A stretch of DNA of 30,260 nucleotides from VBAS01 sp035764525 (GTDB lineage Bacteria; Bacteroidota; Bacteroidia; Chitinophagales; Chitinophagaceae), in contig DASTZB010000437.1 in the NCBI GenBank assembly GCA_035764525.1, positions 1 through 30,260 of the forward strand. The letters are read 5' to 3'. Numbering within the stretch: the first letter of the stretch is position 1; every line of letters starts with the position of its first letter. Positions 7,515-14,403 of this stretch are shown one piece after another. The notes under the pieces are model-generated. The model was not told the DNA's origin. It was given only the letters and a program-made list of their open reading frames with translations, and did not search any database. The translations under genes were made by a program, and so were the position numbers.

Positions 7515-8183
7515 ATGCAATTCGAGAAAATTCACAATAAAGGGCAGGCACAATTATTCAAAAACCCTTACCTGGAAATGCTTACCAAAACGCATCCGTT
7601 GGTGATTTGGGGCATGTATACACCGGTAATGATCTATATGTTGTATTACAGCGGCAATAGTCTTGGCTTTTCAACAACCCGTATAATATTTACTTTTTTA
7701 GGAGGTATGCTTTTCTGGTCACTCTTTGAATATGTTGCACACCGTTTTTTGTTTCACATGGTAGCAAACAGCGGAAGGGCAAAAAAATTTGTATACACCC
7801 TGCATGGCAATCATCACCATTATCCAAGAGATAAGCAGCGTTTATTCATGCCGCCGGTACCAAGTCTTATTCTTGCATCGGCAATTTTCGGACTGATGTA
7901 TTTATTGCTCAGACAAAATACATTTATGTTCTTTCCCGGTTTCTTGTTAGGTTATCTTATGTATGGCACTATGCATTACGCTATTCATGCCTGGAACCCA
8001 CCTTTCAAATGGATGAAACCGCTTTGGAGAAATCATCATCTTCATCATTACAAGAACGAACACAATGGTTATGGAGTAAGCTCCACCATCTGGGATCATG
8101 TTTTCGGGACCATGTTCGATCTTAAAAATGAAAAAGAAGATAAAGAGAAAGTGAAAGAGTTGATGTTTGAGAAAAAGAGTTAG
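7515..8183 (+). CDS. Sterol desaturase / fatty-acid hydroxylase family membrane protein
   Basis: 222-aa inner-membrane diiron enzyme with about four hydrophobic helices. The histidine clusters that bind the two irons are all present: HRFLFH (76-81), HGNHHHYPRD (97-106), H154 and H158 in MHYAIHAW, and HHLHHYKNEH (174-183). This spacing is closest to fatty-acid 2-hydroxylases of the FA2H/Scs7 type, which hydroxylate C2 of acyl chains. In Bacteroidota such enzymes plausibly make 2-hydroxy acyl chains of sphingolipids or lipid A; the exact substrate is not shown here. The start at 7515 lies 7 nt after a perfect TAnnTTTG box, suggesting a leaderless transcript. It is monocistronic, converging with the small gene at 8250. 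Confidence 0.88.
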   Translation: MQFEKIHNKGQAQLFKNPYLEMLTKTHPLVIWGMYTPVMIYMLYYSGNSLGFSTTRIIFTFLGGMLFWSLFEYVAHRFLFHMVANSGRAKKFVYTLHGNHHHYPRDKQRLFMPPVPSLILASAIFGLMYLLLRQNTFMFFPGFLLGYLMYGTMHYAIHAWNPPFKWMKPLWRNHHLHHYKNEHNGYGVSSTIWDHVFGTMFDLKNEKEDKEKVKELMFEKKS

Positions 8184-8202
8184 ATAACCATCAACATTGC
8201 TA

Positions 8203-8240
8203 CTATATAGCTTTTGTTGCGTCGCACTCTTGTACTTTTT
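8203..8240 (+). repeat. Dispersed intergenic repeat, copy 2 (GTTGCGTCGCAC core)
   Basis: The core GTTGCGTCGCAC at 8216-8227 is identical to copy 1 (1817-1828). CTATATAGCTTTT before it is a diverged form of the copy 1 head, and CTTGTA plus TGTTC follow as in copy 1. It lies in the convergent gap between the hydroxylase and the 8250 gene. Confidence 0.6.
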
Positions 8241-8249
8241 GTTCACAAT

Positions 8250-8576
8250 TCACCATTTTTCATCATCACTTATGTTTTCATCATTGCGGTGTTCCTGCCG
8301 TGATTTTATTTTCTGCAACTGTCTTTCTATGATCAGGTCAGTAATAATATTAGCTGCATCATAGCCCGGGTTCTCTTTCAGCAAGTGCTTGAGTTTTGAT
8401 TCACTCACATCCACCCGGTATAAAATGGATACCAGCTTTTGAAGATCAGATTGAATAAGAAAGTTGATATGCGAAGCAAGTCTTTCTTTTAACACCTCAA
8501 AAGAAATGTTTTCCGGCAGCTCAATCTCCATCGATTGGCGGAGTATCGGAATCAAATCTGTGCTGATCTGTGTCAT
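8250..8576 (-). CDS. Small conserved hypothetical protein
   Basis: Up to 108 aa, no signal peptide or membrane segment, mostly helical by composition, ending in a charged tail. I recognise it only as a small protein that in Bacteroidota tends to accompany the neighbour gene; no function is known to me. Core region: LKERLASHINFLIQSDLQK, then RVDVSESKLKHLL and IIERQLQKIKSR. The start is doubtful. The first 9 codons (MTQISTDLI) are encoded by an ATCTGTG-type short repeat seen elsewhere in intergenic DNA. The internal ATG at 8531 (MEIELPENISFEVL) would give a 93-aa protein that begins just before the helical core and may be the real start. It is downstream of the TIGR02757 gene with a 9-bp gap (54 bp with the later start), so probably co-transcribed. 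Confidence 0.65.
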   Translation of the reverse strand: MTQISTDLIPILRQSMEIELPENISFEVLKERLASHINFLIQSDLQKLVSILYRVDVSESKLKHLLKENPGYDAANIITDLIIERQLQKIKSRQEHRNDENISDDEKW

Positions 8577-8583
8577 CTGTGAG
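8554..8583 (-). repeat. ATCTGTG-type short repeat overlapping an ORF start
   Basis: On the plus strand AATCTGTG, GATCTGTG and CATCTGTG occur in a row within 30 bp. A similar pair of units is at 13588-13607 in non-coding DNA. Here it supplies the start codon and first codons of the minus-strand 8250-8576 frame. Confidence 0.5.
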
Positions 8584-8585
8584 AT

Positions 8586-9347
8586 TCAAAACTTTTCAAT
8601 TACGCCAAGATTAAACAAAGCAAAGTCATACTTCACAGGATCATCTTTGTCTAATTTACGTAACGCATCTGTAAGTTCTACTGCTGCAAGCCAATCTACT
8701 TGTTTTCTTTTTAATAAGGCTAACTTTTTTGCCACCCTTGCCACGTGCACATCGATCGGGCAAATTAGTTGTGAAGGAGCAATATTTTTCCATAAGCCAA
8801 AATCTACTCCTTTACGGTCATTTCTGACCATCCATCTTAAAAACATATTTAATCTTTTACAGGTTGATTTTTGTAAAGGAGAAGAAATATGTTTTTCTGT
8901 TCGCTTTAGATGCTCAAAGGAAAAGAAATATTTTTTGAAATGAGTCAACCCATGTTCTGTATCAAGATCGGGAATGGGGAAAAAAGCAAATTCCAAAGAA
9001 TCATATTTTTTATAATGCTGGTTAAGGAATTCAACGAAGTAGTAAAGATCATCTTCATTAAAAGTGCGATGCTTGAATTTTTTTAAACGTTGCAGATCCT
9101 GTACGGAATGATTTTTTATAAATGCATAAGGCAAGTTATCCATTCGCTGCATTAACTCTTTGCTTTTATTGATAATCGTCCTCCGGTTTCCCCATGCAAA
9201 TACGGAAGCGAAGAAACCCGCAATTTCTATATCTTGTTTTTGTGTAAATAAATGAGGGACCGCTATGGGATCGTCGTCAATAAATGCGGGACGGTTATAT
9301 TCTATTACCTTCTTATCCAGAAACTCTTTTAGGTGCACCGGCATCAT
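8586..9347 (-). CDS. TIGR02757 / DUF2400 family protein
   Basis: 253-aa soluble protein, full length for the TIGR02757 family, which is widespread in Bacteroidota. Family blocks are present: AFIDDDPIAVPHLF (21-34), FASVFAWGNRRTII (46-59), NMFLRWMVRND (167-177), VDFGLW (181-186) and LICPIDVHVARVA (194-206). The last block resembles the D-x-H-V-x-R-V segment of HhH-GPD DNA glycosylases, so a DNA-repair-like fold is conceivable, but no activity is established to my knowledge. It begins ATG ATG; either start is possible. The first 14 nt of the coding strand are the perfect complement of a segment 48-61 nt upstream in the same transcript. It precedes the small 8250 gene on the same strand. Confidence 0.85.
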   Translation of the reverse strand: MMPVHLKEFLDKKVIEYNRPAFIDDDPIAVPHLFTQKQDIEIAGFFASVFAWGNRRTIINKSKELMQRMDNLPYAFIKNHSVQDLQRLKKFKHRTFNEDDLYYFVEFLNQHYKKYDSLEFAFFPIPDLDTEHGLTHFKKYFFSFEHLKRTEKHISSPLQKSTCKRLNMFLRWMVRNDRKGVDFGLWKNIAPSQLICPIDVHVARVAKKLALLKRKQVDWLAAVELTDALRKLDKDDPVKYDFALFNLGVIEKF

Positions 9348-9408
9348 GCAAATTTAATCAGTCAAGCCTTTGAAAGAAGACTTAAGAAATAAGTATGATG
9401 CCGGTGCA
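9334..9408 (-). promoter_or_regulatory. Start-codon-sequestering inverted repeat upstream of the TIGR02757 gene
   Basis: Arms 9334-9347 and 9395-9408 are perfect 14-bp inverted copies (ATGATGCCGGTGCA on one strand) with a 47-nt spacer. In the minus-strand transcript the upstream arm would pair with the AUG and the first five codons of the 8586-9347 gene. This is a candidate translational switch, or a trace of a local inverted duplication. Confidence 0.5.
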
Positions 9409-9415
9409 ATAATTT

Positions 9416-9574
9416 TCAGACAGGATTCTGACCGCGGATAAGACGTAATATAATTGCAATCACGGCTATCACCAGCAGGACATGAATAATAGAGCCAGCA
9501 TTAAAAACGAAAAAGCCAAGTAACCAGCCTATGATAAGAATCACAGCGACGACGTACAAAAGTGAGCCACCCAT
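9416..9574 (-). CDS. Small hydrophobic membrane protein (lmo0937-like)
   Basis: 52-aa frame starting ATG at 9574 and ending TGA at 9416. It begins MGGSLLYVVAVILIIGW and ends RLIRGQNPV, with two membrane helices (about 4-24 and 28-43) joined by a short FNAGS turn and a basic tail. This is the pattern of the small lmo0937-family membrane proteins that are frequent in Bacteroidota and often stress-induced; a stress role here is inference. It is transcribed on its own or with the TIGR02757 gene 68 bp downstream. Upstream on the minus strand (about 9620) there is a TTTACTTTGG stretch close to a -7 box. Confidence 0.75.
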   Translation of the reverse strand: MGGSLLYVVAVILIIGWLLGFFVFNAGSIIHVLLVIAVIAIILRLIRGQNPV

Positions 9575-9714
9575 AGTTTTAAAGTTTTATACTATAAGTT
9601 TTGCAATGACCATACCAAAGTAAAACTGCGGTCCTCAACAATAAAAAACCAACAAACTAAGAGGGATCCAGGGCCAGTGAGCAATCTTTACCCCACTCTT
9701 AACAGGAAAAAAAT

Positions 9715-10854
9715 TTATCCAATTGCTTTTTCAAGATCTTTAATAAGATCATCAGCATCCTCAATACCGACGCTTAAGCGAATCAGTGAATCAGTTAATC
9801 CATTTTTTATTCTTTCTTCTTTTGGAATTGAAGCATGTGTCATAGAAGCAGGGTGATTGATAAGGCTTTCCACGCCACCTAAACTTTCTGCCAACGAAAA
9901 AAGTTTAGTCGATGAAAGAACCCGCATTGCTTCTTCGGTACTGTCATTCCTTAAAACAAAACTTAACATGCCGCCAAAATCCCGCATTTGTTTTTTTGCA
10001 ACAGCATATCCCGGATGATCTTCAAAACCCGGCCAATATACTTTTCCGATCTTAGGATGTTTTCTTAACCAATGTGCAATTTTTGCCCCATTCTCACAGT
10101 GGGCTTTCATTCTTACATGCAATGTTTTTATACCACGCAATACAAGAAAACAATCCATTGGGCCAGGAACAGCGCCACAACTTTTTTGAATAAAATATAA
10201 TTTATCCCTCAGCTCAAGGCCGTTCATCATTAGGGAGCCTTGTATCACATCGCTATGCCCGCCAAGATATTTTGTTACCGAGTGCATCACAATGTCTGCA
10301 CCAAGGTCAATAGGATTTTGTAAATAAGGAGATGCAAATGTGTTATCAACTGCCAGCAAAATATTCTTAGGTTTTGTAAGAGCAGCCACAGCGGCTATAT
10401 CAGTGATATTCATTAAGGGATTCGTCGGTGTTTCTAACCAAACAAGTTTTGTTTTACCCGTTATCGCTTTTGAAATAGAAGAAGTATTAGTTGTGTCAAC
10501 ATAGATAAACTTAATGCCAAATTTTTCGAACACTTTTGTAAATAAACGATAGGTACCACCATACATATCATTACCACAAACGACTTCATCACCGGGCTCT
10601 AATAATTTTATGACGGCATCAGTGGCGGCTACGCCACTGCTGAATGCCAAACCATATTTTGCGTTTTCAATTTCTGCAAAAGCTCTTTCCAGTGCTGTAC
10701 GCGTTGGATTTTGGCTGCGGGCATATTCATAACCTTTGTTTTTACCGGGGGCTTCCTGTACGTAGGTGCTTGTTTGATAAATAGGCGTCATTATCGCTCC
10801 GGTTGATGGATCGGGTTCGGCGCCGGCATGGATATATTTTGTCGCTTCTTTCAT
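9715..10854 (-). CDS. metB: Cystathionine gamma-synthase family PLP enzyme
   Basis: 379-aa cytosolic enzyme of the Cys/Met-metabolism PLP family. The PLP lysine is K195 in SVTKYLGGHSD; D170 in AVDNTFASPYL contacts the cofactor ring; Y43 and R46 in YEYARSQNPTR hold the phosphate of the partner subunit; SSGVAATDAV (72-81) is the phosphate cup; the C-terminal SLGGVESLINHPASMTHAS is the substrate-carboxylate region. The YARSQNPT form fits cystathionine gamma-synthase or gamma-lyase better than MetC-type beta-lyase, but gamma-synthase, gamma-lyase and homocysteine-forming activities cannot be told apart from sequence alone. It stands alone, with no met genes adjacent. Codon start at 10854 gives MKEATKYIHAG, the normal family N-terminus. 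Confidence 0.88.
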   Translation of the reverse strand: MKEATKYIHAGAEPDPSTGAIMTPIYQTSTYVQEAPGKNKGYEYARSQNPTRTALERAFAEIENAKYGLAFSSGVAATDAVIKLLEPGDEVVCGNDMYGGTYRLFTKVFEKFGIKFIYVDTTNTSSISKAITGKTKLVWLETPTNPLMNITDIAAVAALTKPKNILLAVDNTFASPYLQNPIDLGADIVMHSVTKYLGGHSDVIQGSLMMNGLELRDKLYFIQKSCGAVPGPMDCFLVLRGIKTLHVRMKAHCENGAKIAHWLRKHPKIGKVYWPGFEDHPGYAVAKKQMRDFGGMLSFVLRNDSTEEAMRVLSSTKLFSLAESLGGVESLINHPASMTHASIPKEERIKNGLTDSLIRLSVGIEDADDLIKDLEKAIG

Positions 10855-11061
10855 GATTTAATTTTAAATGACTGCAAAGATGTGGAATATAAAGCAAATG
10901 ACCGTTTACCATTCATCATCCTTAAAATTTCACTTAACAAAGACTTAACGGATGAAATATATCGAAGTGAATCATGCTTCAGGCAACCGGAAATATTTTT
11001 GAGGACAATTTTTTAATGCTTGAGAACTATTGGGTTTAATTTATGGCCTCTTACATAATAA

Positions 11062-11090
11062 GCTGTCACTGCCGATGGCAGATAAACAGC
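11062..11090. promoter_or_regulatory. Nested inverted repeat abutting the -33 box (candidate operator)
   Basis: Inner arms CTGCC (11069-11073) and GGCAG (11077-11081), outer arms GCTGT (11062-11066) and ACAGC (11086-11090). The element ends exactly one base before the TTG of the downstream promoter. The two sister genes have a different box (AATCACAATT) in the same place. Confidence 0.4.
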
Positions 11091-11121
11091 TTGTCTTATA
11101 TGGTTAACTGGTATAACTTGG
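11091..11121 (+). promoter_or_regulatory. Promoter of PepSY-like paralogue 1
   Basis: TTG at 11091-11093, 20 nt, then TAACTTGG at 11114-11121 (one mismatch to TAnnTTTG). The spacing is identical to that of the two paralogue promoters. It leaves a leader of about 30 nt before the ATG at 11158. Confidence 0.5.
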
Positions 11122-11157
11122 AGTTAGTCAGAATTTCTTAATCAAAAAAGTATAACC

Positions 11158-11595
11158 ATGAAAAAGCTTATAATCTTAACCTGCCTCTTTGCCACACTAA
11201 GTGTTGCAGCATCTAGTCCTCCGGAAGTAACTGAAAAAGTTTTAAAGGCGTTTAATGAAATTTTTATGAATGCCACCGATGTTGTATGGCATGAAACGCA
11301 AAATTATTATGAGGCTAGTTTTAAACAATCAGAAATTATTTCAAGGGCAATTTATGATGCAGACGGAAATTTGCTTAGAACAACCCGCTATTATTCAGAG
11401 GAAAATCTTCCAATCAACATTTTGACAAAAATAAGAAAGAGATATGCTGGTAAATCTGTTTTTGGTGTAACAGAGTTAACTACTGCAGATGAAGTATCCT
11501 ATCACATAACGCTGCAGGATGAAACGACCTGGTATATTATCAAAGCAGATAATTTGGGTAATCTTGAGCTATCAAAAAAATATAAGAAAGCTTAG
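11158..11595 (+). CDS. Secreted PepSY-like (DUF2874-type) protein, paralogue 1
   Basis: 145 aa with a clear signal peptide (MKKLIILTCLFATLSVAA, cleavage near residue 18). The mature part is a small alpha/beta protein. It has VLKAFNEIFMNATDVVWHE, then an amphipathic strand YYEASFKQ, then IYDADGNLLRTTRYYS, LPINILTKIRKRYAG and the terminal beta-strands, with a conserved order of 'K..F...F..A..V.W', 'A.Y..DG.LL...RY', 'LP..I...I...Y' and 'I..V.EL'. This matches the putative periplasmic PepSY-like/beta-lactamase-inhibitor-like family of Bacteroidota. Paralogues are at 15988 and 16692. No catalytic residues are seen; a role in binding or as an envelope-stress protein is only a guess. It is monocistronic, with its own promoter and terminator. 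Confidence 0.75.
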   Translation: MKKLIILTCLFATLSVAASSPPEVTEKVLKAFNEIFMNATDVVWHETQNYYEASFKQSEIISRAIYDADGNLLRTTRYYSEENLPINILTKIRKRYAGKSVFGVTELTTADEVSYHITLQDETTWYIIKADNLGNLELSKKYKKA

Positions 11596-11637
11596 GTCTG
11601 GCAGGACATAAGTGCCACAAATACGATGAATATAGAT

Positions 11638-11665
11638 AGTCTCGCTTTAAGCGAGACTGTTTATT
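11638..11665. terminator. Intrinsic terminator between convergent genes
   Basis: Perfect 9-bp stem, AGTCTCGCT (11638-11646) and AGCGAGACT (11650-11658), with a TTA loop, followed by GTTTATTT. It sits 42 bp after paralogue 1 and just beyond the end of asnB. Confidence 0.7.
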
Positions 11666-13505
11666 TAAATAGAAATGAAGATGTAAGATAACGCCAGTCA
11701 TAATTGGCAGCTTCATGTGCCGGCTTTGCTTCAATTTTTTTATTTATCACTGCCGGCTTAAGGATCTTTTCATCAACAAGTATTTTTTTACCCTCAACGA
11801 CCAGTTCCATGATCTTGTCATTTTTTATCCATTGTTCCTGTGGTGGTTCAAAACCCGTTTTATCTTTTCGCCAAACTATTTCATTTGGCAGTTTGTCTTT
11901 CATTGTTTCCCGCAATAACCATTTTGTCCAGCCATTCCTGATCTTAAAATTTGCCGGTAAGGAAAAAATAAATTCAACTAACTCGTGGTCCAGGAACGGC
12001 AAACGAACTTCCCGCCCATGCGCCATTGAGTTCCTGTCTGCGTAACGAAGAAGTTCTTCAAGGCCATGCATGCAAGTATTGAAATATAAAACACCGTTAA
12101 GGGTGAATATCTCCGGTGTGATATAATAGGCTTCTTTGCTTTGTAATTGCGTGAAATCTTTTGTAAGGTCTTCCTGCCTTAGTGCATTCAATAAATATTG
12201 TCGTTCTAAAAAGATGGTAGCAAACTCCGGAAATAAAGCGGCAACCCGGTTTTTCCACCCAAACTCTTCAGTAATACCTAATTCTTTTGCTGCATTCAAT
12301 TCACCGGTTGATATAAGTTTTCTTTTCCTGAAAAGCTCCTGCCAATACCATTTATAGTATTTATGATAGCCGGCCAGTGTTTCATCAGCTCCTTGTCCAT
12401 CGAGTAAAACTTTTATTCCATGTTGCTTTGCCAATTCATATATCTTGTATTGCGCATAAATACTGCCGGAGCTAAATGGCTCTTCCTGGTAATAAAAAAG
12501 TTCTTCAAGATCATTGTATAATGATGCTGCGTCGGGTGTTGTGGTGAAATGCTGTACGTGAAATTTATCTGCTACGACTTTTGCAAATGCCGATTCATCT
12601 TTTTCAAAACCGGGGAAAATAGAAGAGAAGGCGGTGAGTGGTGCGCCGTTAGTCGTGAGTTGATGAAGAACAGCTATAATTGAGGAACTGTCTAACCCAC
12701 CACTTAAACTTGTGCCGACCGGCACATCACTCCTTAATCTTCGTTTTACAGATCGTTGAAAAAGAAAACCGAATTGTTCTATGGCTTCATTGTCCCTGAT
12801 CTTCTTGTTTTCATTTTCAACTTCGATGTCCCAGTAATTATTAATTGAAAGTTGAAAATTGAAAGTTGAAAAAGTTAAATAAGACGCGGCAGGTAATTTG
12901 GAAATGTTTTCATAAAAGGTTTCTTCAGGAATATTAGGGTTATCTACATAGCCGATGGTTAAATAGTTAAAAAGCAATTTTAAATTCACTTTTTTTTCAA
13001 TGCCAGCAGACCATAAGGCTTTCATTTCAGATGCAAACACAAATTGTTCATTGTCTATGAAATAGAAGAATGGTTTCTCACCAAACCTATCCCTTGCAGC
13101 AAAAAGCGCTTTTTCTTTTTCATCCCATATAGCAAAAGCAAACATACCATCGAAATGATCAACACATTCTTCTTTCCAACAATCGTAAGCTGCAACGATG
13201 ACCTCTGTGTCGGTTTTTGAAAAAAATGTATAACCCTTTTTTTGTAACTCTTCGTTTAGTTCAATGTAATTATAGATCTCTCCATTATGAATGACAGTAT
13301 ATCGACCGAGATAATGCATGGGCTGCTTACCGGCACTTGTAAGATCAATAATTGAAAGCCGGCGATTTCCTAATGCAGTTGTGGCATTCATCCAGGTTCC
13401 TTCAGCGTCGGGCCCGCGGTGGGCCAATACATCCGTCATTTTTTTTATACGGTCGGACGTGATAAGTGAGCTATTATTGGATATGATCCCGGCTATTCCA
13501 CACAT
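11661..13505 (-). CDS. asnB: Asparagine synthase (glutamine-hydrolysing)
   Basis: 614 aa from the ATG at 13505. This start is set by the mechanism: MCGIAGII puts the glutaminase nucleophile Cys at position 2, whereas the longer frame up to 13550 would bury it. N-terminal Ntn glutaminase domain (2-205) with R49, NGEIYNY (74-80) and D99 in KTDTEV. C-terminal ATP-pyrophosphatase domain with the PP-loop SGGLDSS (268-274) that adenylates aspartate. It makes asparagine from aspartate, glutamine and ATP in the cytosol. Residues about 211-222 (TFSTFNFQLSIN), at the domain junction, are encoded by two 14-nt tandem repeat units. Some family members amidate other substrates; with no pathway genes around, ordinary AsnB is the best call. 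Possible -7 box TACTTTAC lies 4 nt before the ATG. Confidence 0.93.
   Translation of the reverse strand: MCGIAGIISNNSSLITSDRIKKMTDVLAHRGPDAEGTWMNATTALGNRRLSIIDLTSAGKQPMHYLGRYTVIHNGEIYNYIELNEELQKKGYTFFSKTDTEVIVAAYDCWKEECVDHFDGMFAFAIWDEKEKALFAARDRFGEKPFFYFIDNEQFVFASEMKALWSAGIEKKVNLKLLFNYLTIGYVDNPNIPEETFYENISKLPAASYLTFSTFNFQLSINNYWDIEVENENKKIRDNEAIEQFGFLFQRSVKRRLRSDVPVGTSLSGGLDSSSIIAVLHQLTTNGAPLTAFSSIFPGFEKDESAFAKVVADKFHVQHFTTTPDAASLYNDLEELFYYQEEPFSSGSIYAQYKIYELAKQHGIKVLLDGQGADETLAGYHKYYKWYWQELFRKRKLISTGELNAAKELGITEEFGWKNRVAALFPEFATIFLERQYLLNALRQEDLTKDFTQLQSKEAYYITPEIFTLNGVLYFNTCMHGLEELLRYADRNSMAHGREVRLPFLDHELVEFIFSLPANFKIRNGWTKWLLRETMKDKLPNEIVWRKDKTGFEPPQEQWIKNDKIMELVVEGKKILVDEKILKPAVINKKIEAKPAHEAANYDWRYLTSSFLFK
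12843..12870 (-). repeat. Two 14-nt tandem repeat units read in frame inside asnB
   Basis: AATTGAAAGTTGAA occurs exactly twice in a row (12843-12856 and 12857-12870). In the minus-strand asnB frame it encodes most of TFSTFNFQLSI, between SYL and NNYWD, where relatives have a variable loop. Confidence 0.7.
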
Positions 13506-13587
13506 AAGTGTAAAGTAAGTAAATAAATAGCTGAATAGAGAATGGCTCACAGATCACACGAATGTTGACGGATAAAAACTTCTCTGT

Positions 13588-13607
13588 AAATCTGTGGAAT
13601 CTGTGAG
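13588..13607 (+). repeat. ATCTGTG-type short repeat, non-coding copy
   Basis: AAATCTGTGG followed by AATCTGTGAG in the gap upstream of asnB. Related to the units at 8554-8583. Confidence 0.5.
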
Positions 13608-13640
13608 AGGATTTGAAAGAGGATTAGAATTCTGACAGCC

Positions 13641-13690
13641 CTGAGTGCGACCCTTCGCTTTACTCTGAGTAAACCGCGACGCAATTGATG
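13641..13690 (-). repeat. Diverged inverted relative of the dispersed repeat, with hairpin
   Basis: On the minus strand it begins ATTGCGTCGCGG, close to the GTTGCGTCGCAC core. It contains a hairpin: TCGC/GCGA (13655-13658, 13676-13679) around TTTAC/GTAAA (13659-13663, 13669-13673). It lies between the DUF2911 pair and asnB and could lower read-through between them. Confidence 0.4.
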
Positions 13691-13766
13691 AATAAAGAAT
13701 AGAAAGATGAATGGAGCGTCGCAACAAAACTTAATCAGGGATCAAAAAGCTGGGAATAAAAAAATA

Positions 13767-14396
13767 CTAAAAACTTACTGGCAGCTTTGTTTTTATATCA
13801 TCCCAAAGAAATATCAACGTTGTGCTTTTTTCTGATTTTTTTTCGCATGCAATAGTGAAGTATTCTATAGCGAGATTTGTTTTTTCAACAGGCACTTCAA
13901 ATTGCATCAGGTCCTTTAGCCTGTTTTGTTCAAGCCCCCAGCTATATAAATTTGAATTAAGAACAAATGTCCATTTTGTTTCCTGCGGAATGCAGTATAA
14001 AATATAACGACCAGCCTTGACGGCCTTGCCCGAAACAGTGGCATCAGAAAAAAATTCTATTTCAGTGGCTTCATTGGCGCCAAGCCGCCAGGGTACATCA
14101 TACTTTACAAGTCCCCCAAAGATTGGTCGACCTTGTTTTTGAGGACGACTATAAATAATTCTCATTAGCGGCAGGACGGTGGTTTTACCTGTCATTTTCA
14201 ACAAAGGATAATCGATTGGAAAATATACCATGTCCATTGGGGAACGATCGGGATTGGTATAATTGCTGACGGGTGGAAGTACTTTTATCGGGGTCTCTGC
14301 TTTAGAAGGTGTATCGTTACTGGCAGGCTTTTTCTCTGACTCATCGCAGCTAAAAAATATAACTGGTAACAAAGATGCTAATAAAAATTTTTTCAT
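13767..14396 (-). CDS. DUF2911 lipoprotein (second of tandem pair)
   Basis: 209 aa from the ATG at 14396 (MKKFLLASLLPVIFFSCDE). The frame is open to 14426, but the MKK start gives a standard lipoprotein signal with the lipobox Cys at residue 17, so it is preferred. After a low-complexity linker (SEKKPASNDTPSKAETP) comes the DUF2911 domain: SPMDMVYFPIDYPLLK, RIIYSRPQKQGRPIFGGLV, WRLGANEATEIEF, AGRYILYCIP, TKWTFVLN. DUF2911 proteins are exported and of unknown function. The upstream neighbour ends 7 bp before this start and is clearly paralogous, so they are a tandem duplication and one transcript. This copy is a predicted membrane-anchored form, its partner a free secreted form. Confidence 0.85.
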   Translation of the reverse strand: MKKFLLASLLPVIFFSCDESEKKPASNDTPSKAETPIKVLPPVSNYTNPDRSPMDMVYFPIDYPLLKMTGKTTVLPLMRIIYSRPQKQGRPIFGGLVKYDVPWRLGANEATEIEFFSDATVSGKAVKAGRYILYCIPQETKWTFVLNSNLYSWGLEQNRLKDLMQFEVPVEKTNLAIEYFTIACEKKSEKSTTLIFLWDDIKTKLPVSF

Positions 14397-14403
14397 AGCT
14401 ATT

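Larger units (their letters stand above)
10855..11157. other. Divergent intergenic region, 303 bp
   Basis: Lies between the minus-strand cystathionine enzyme and the plus-strand PepSY-like gene. Its right half holds a nested hairpin (11062-11090) directly followed by a promoter (11091-11121). A frame across 10828-11016 has no family resemblance and overlaps the enzyme start, so I do not call it a gene. The left half shows nothing clear. Confidence 0.6.

Noticed and set aside
9655..9714. Possible hairpin after the cystathionine enzyme stop (TAAGAG with CTCTTA)
   Set aside because: Stem is short, bulged and has a loop of about 30 nt, so it is not a convincing terminator.
10828..11016. Plus-strand frame of 62 codons upstream of PepSY-like paralogue 1
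   Set aside because: Overlaps the start of the cystathionine enzyme, has no family features and crosses ordinary intergenic sequence.
13506..13550. Longer N-terminus for asnB
   Set aside because: Would displace the Cys that must be residue 2 of the mature glutaminase.
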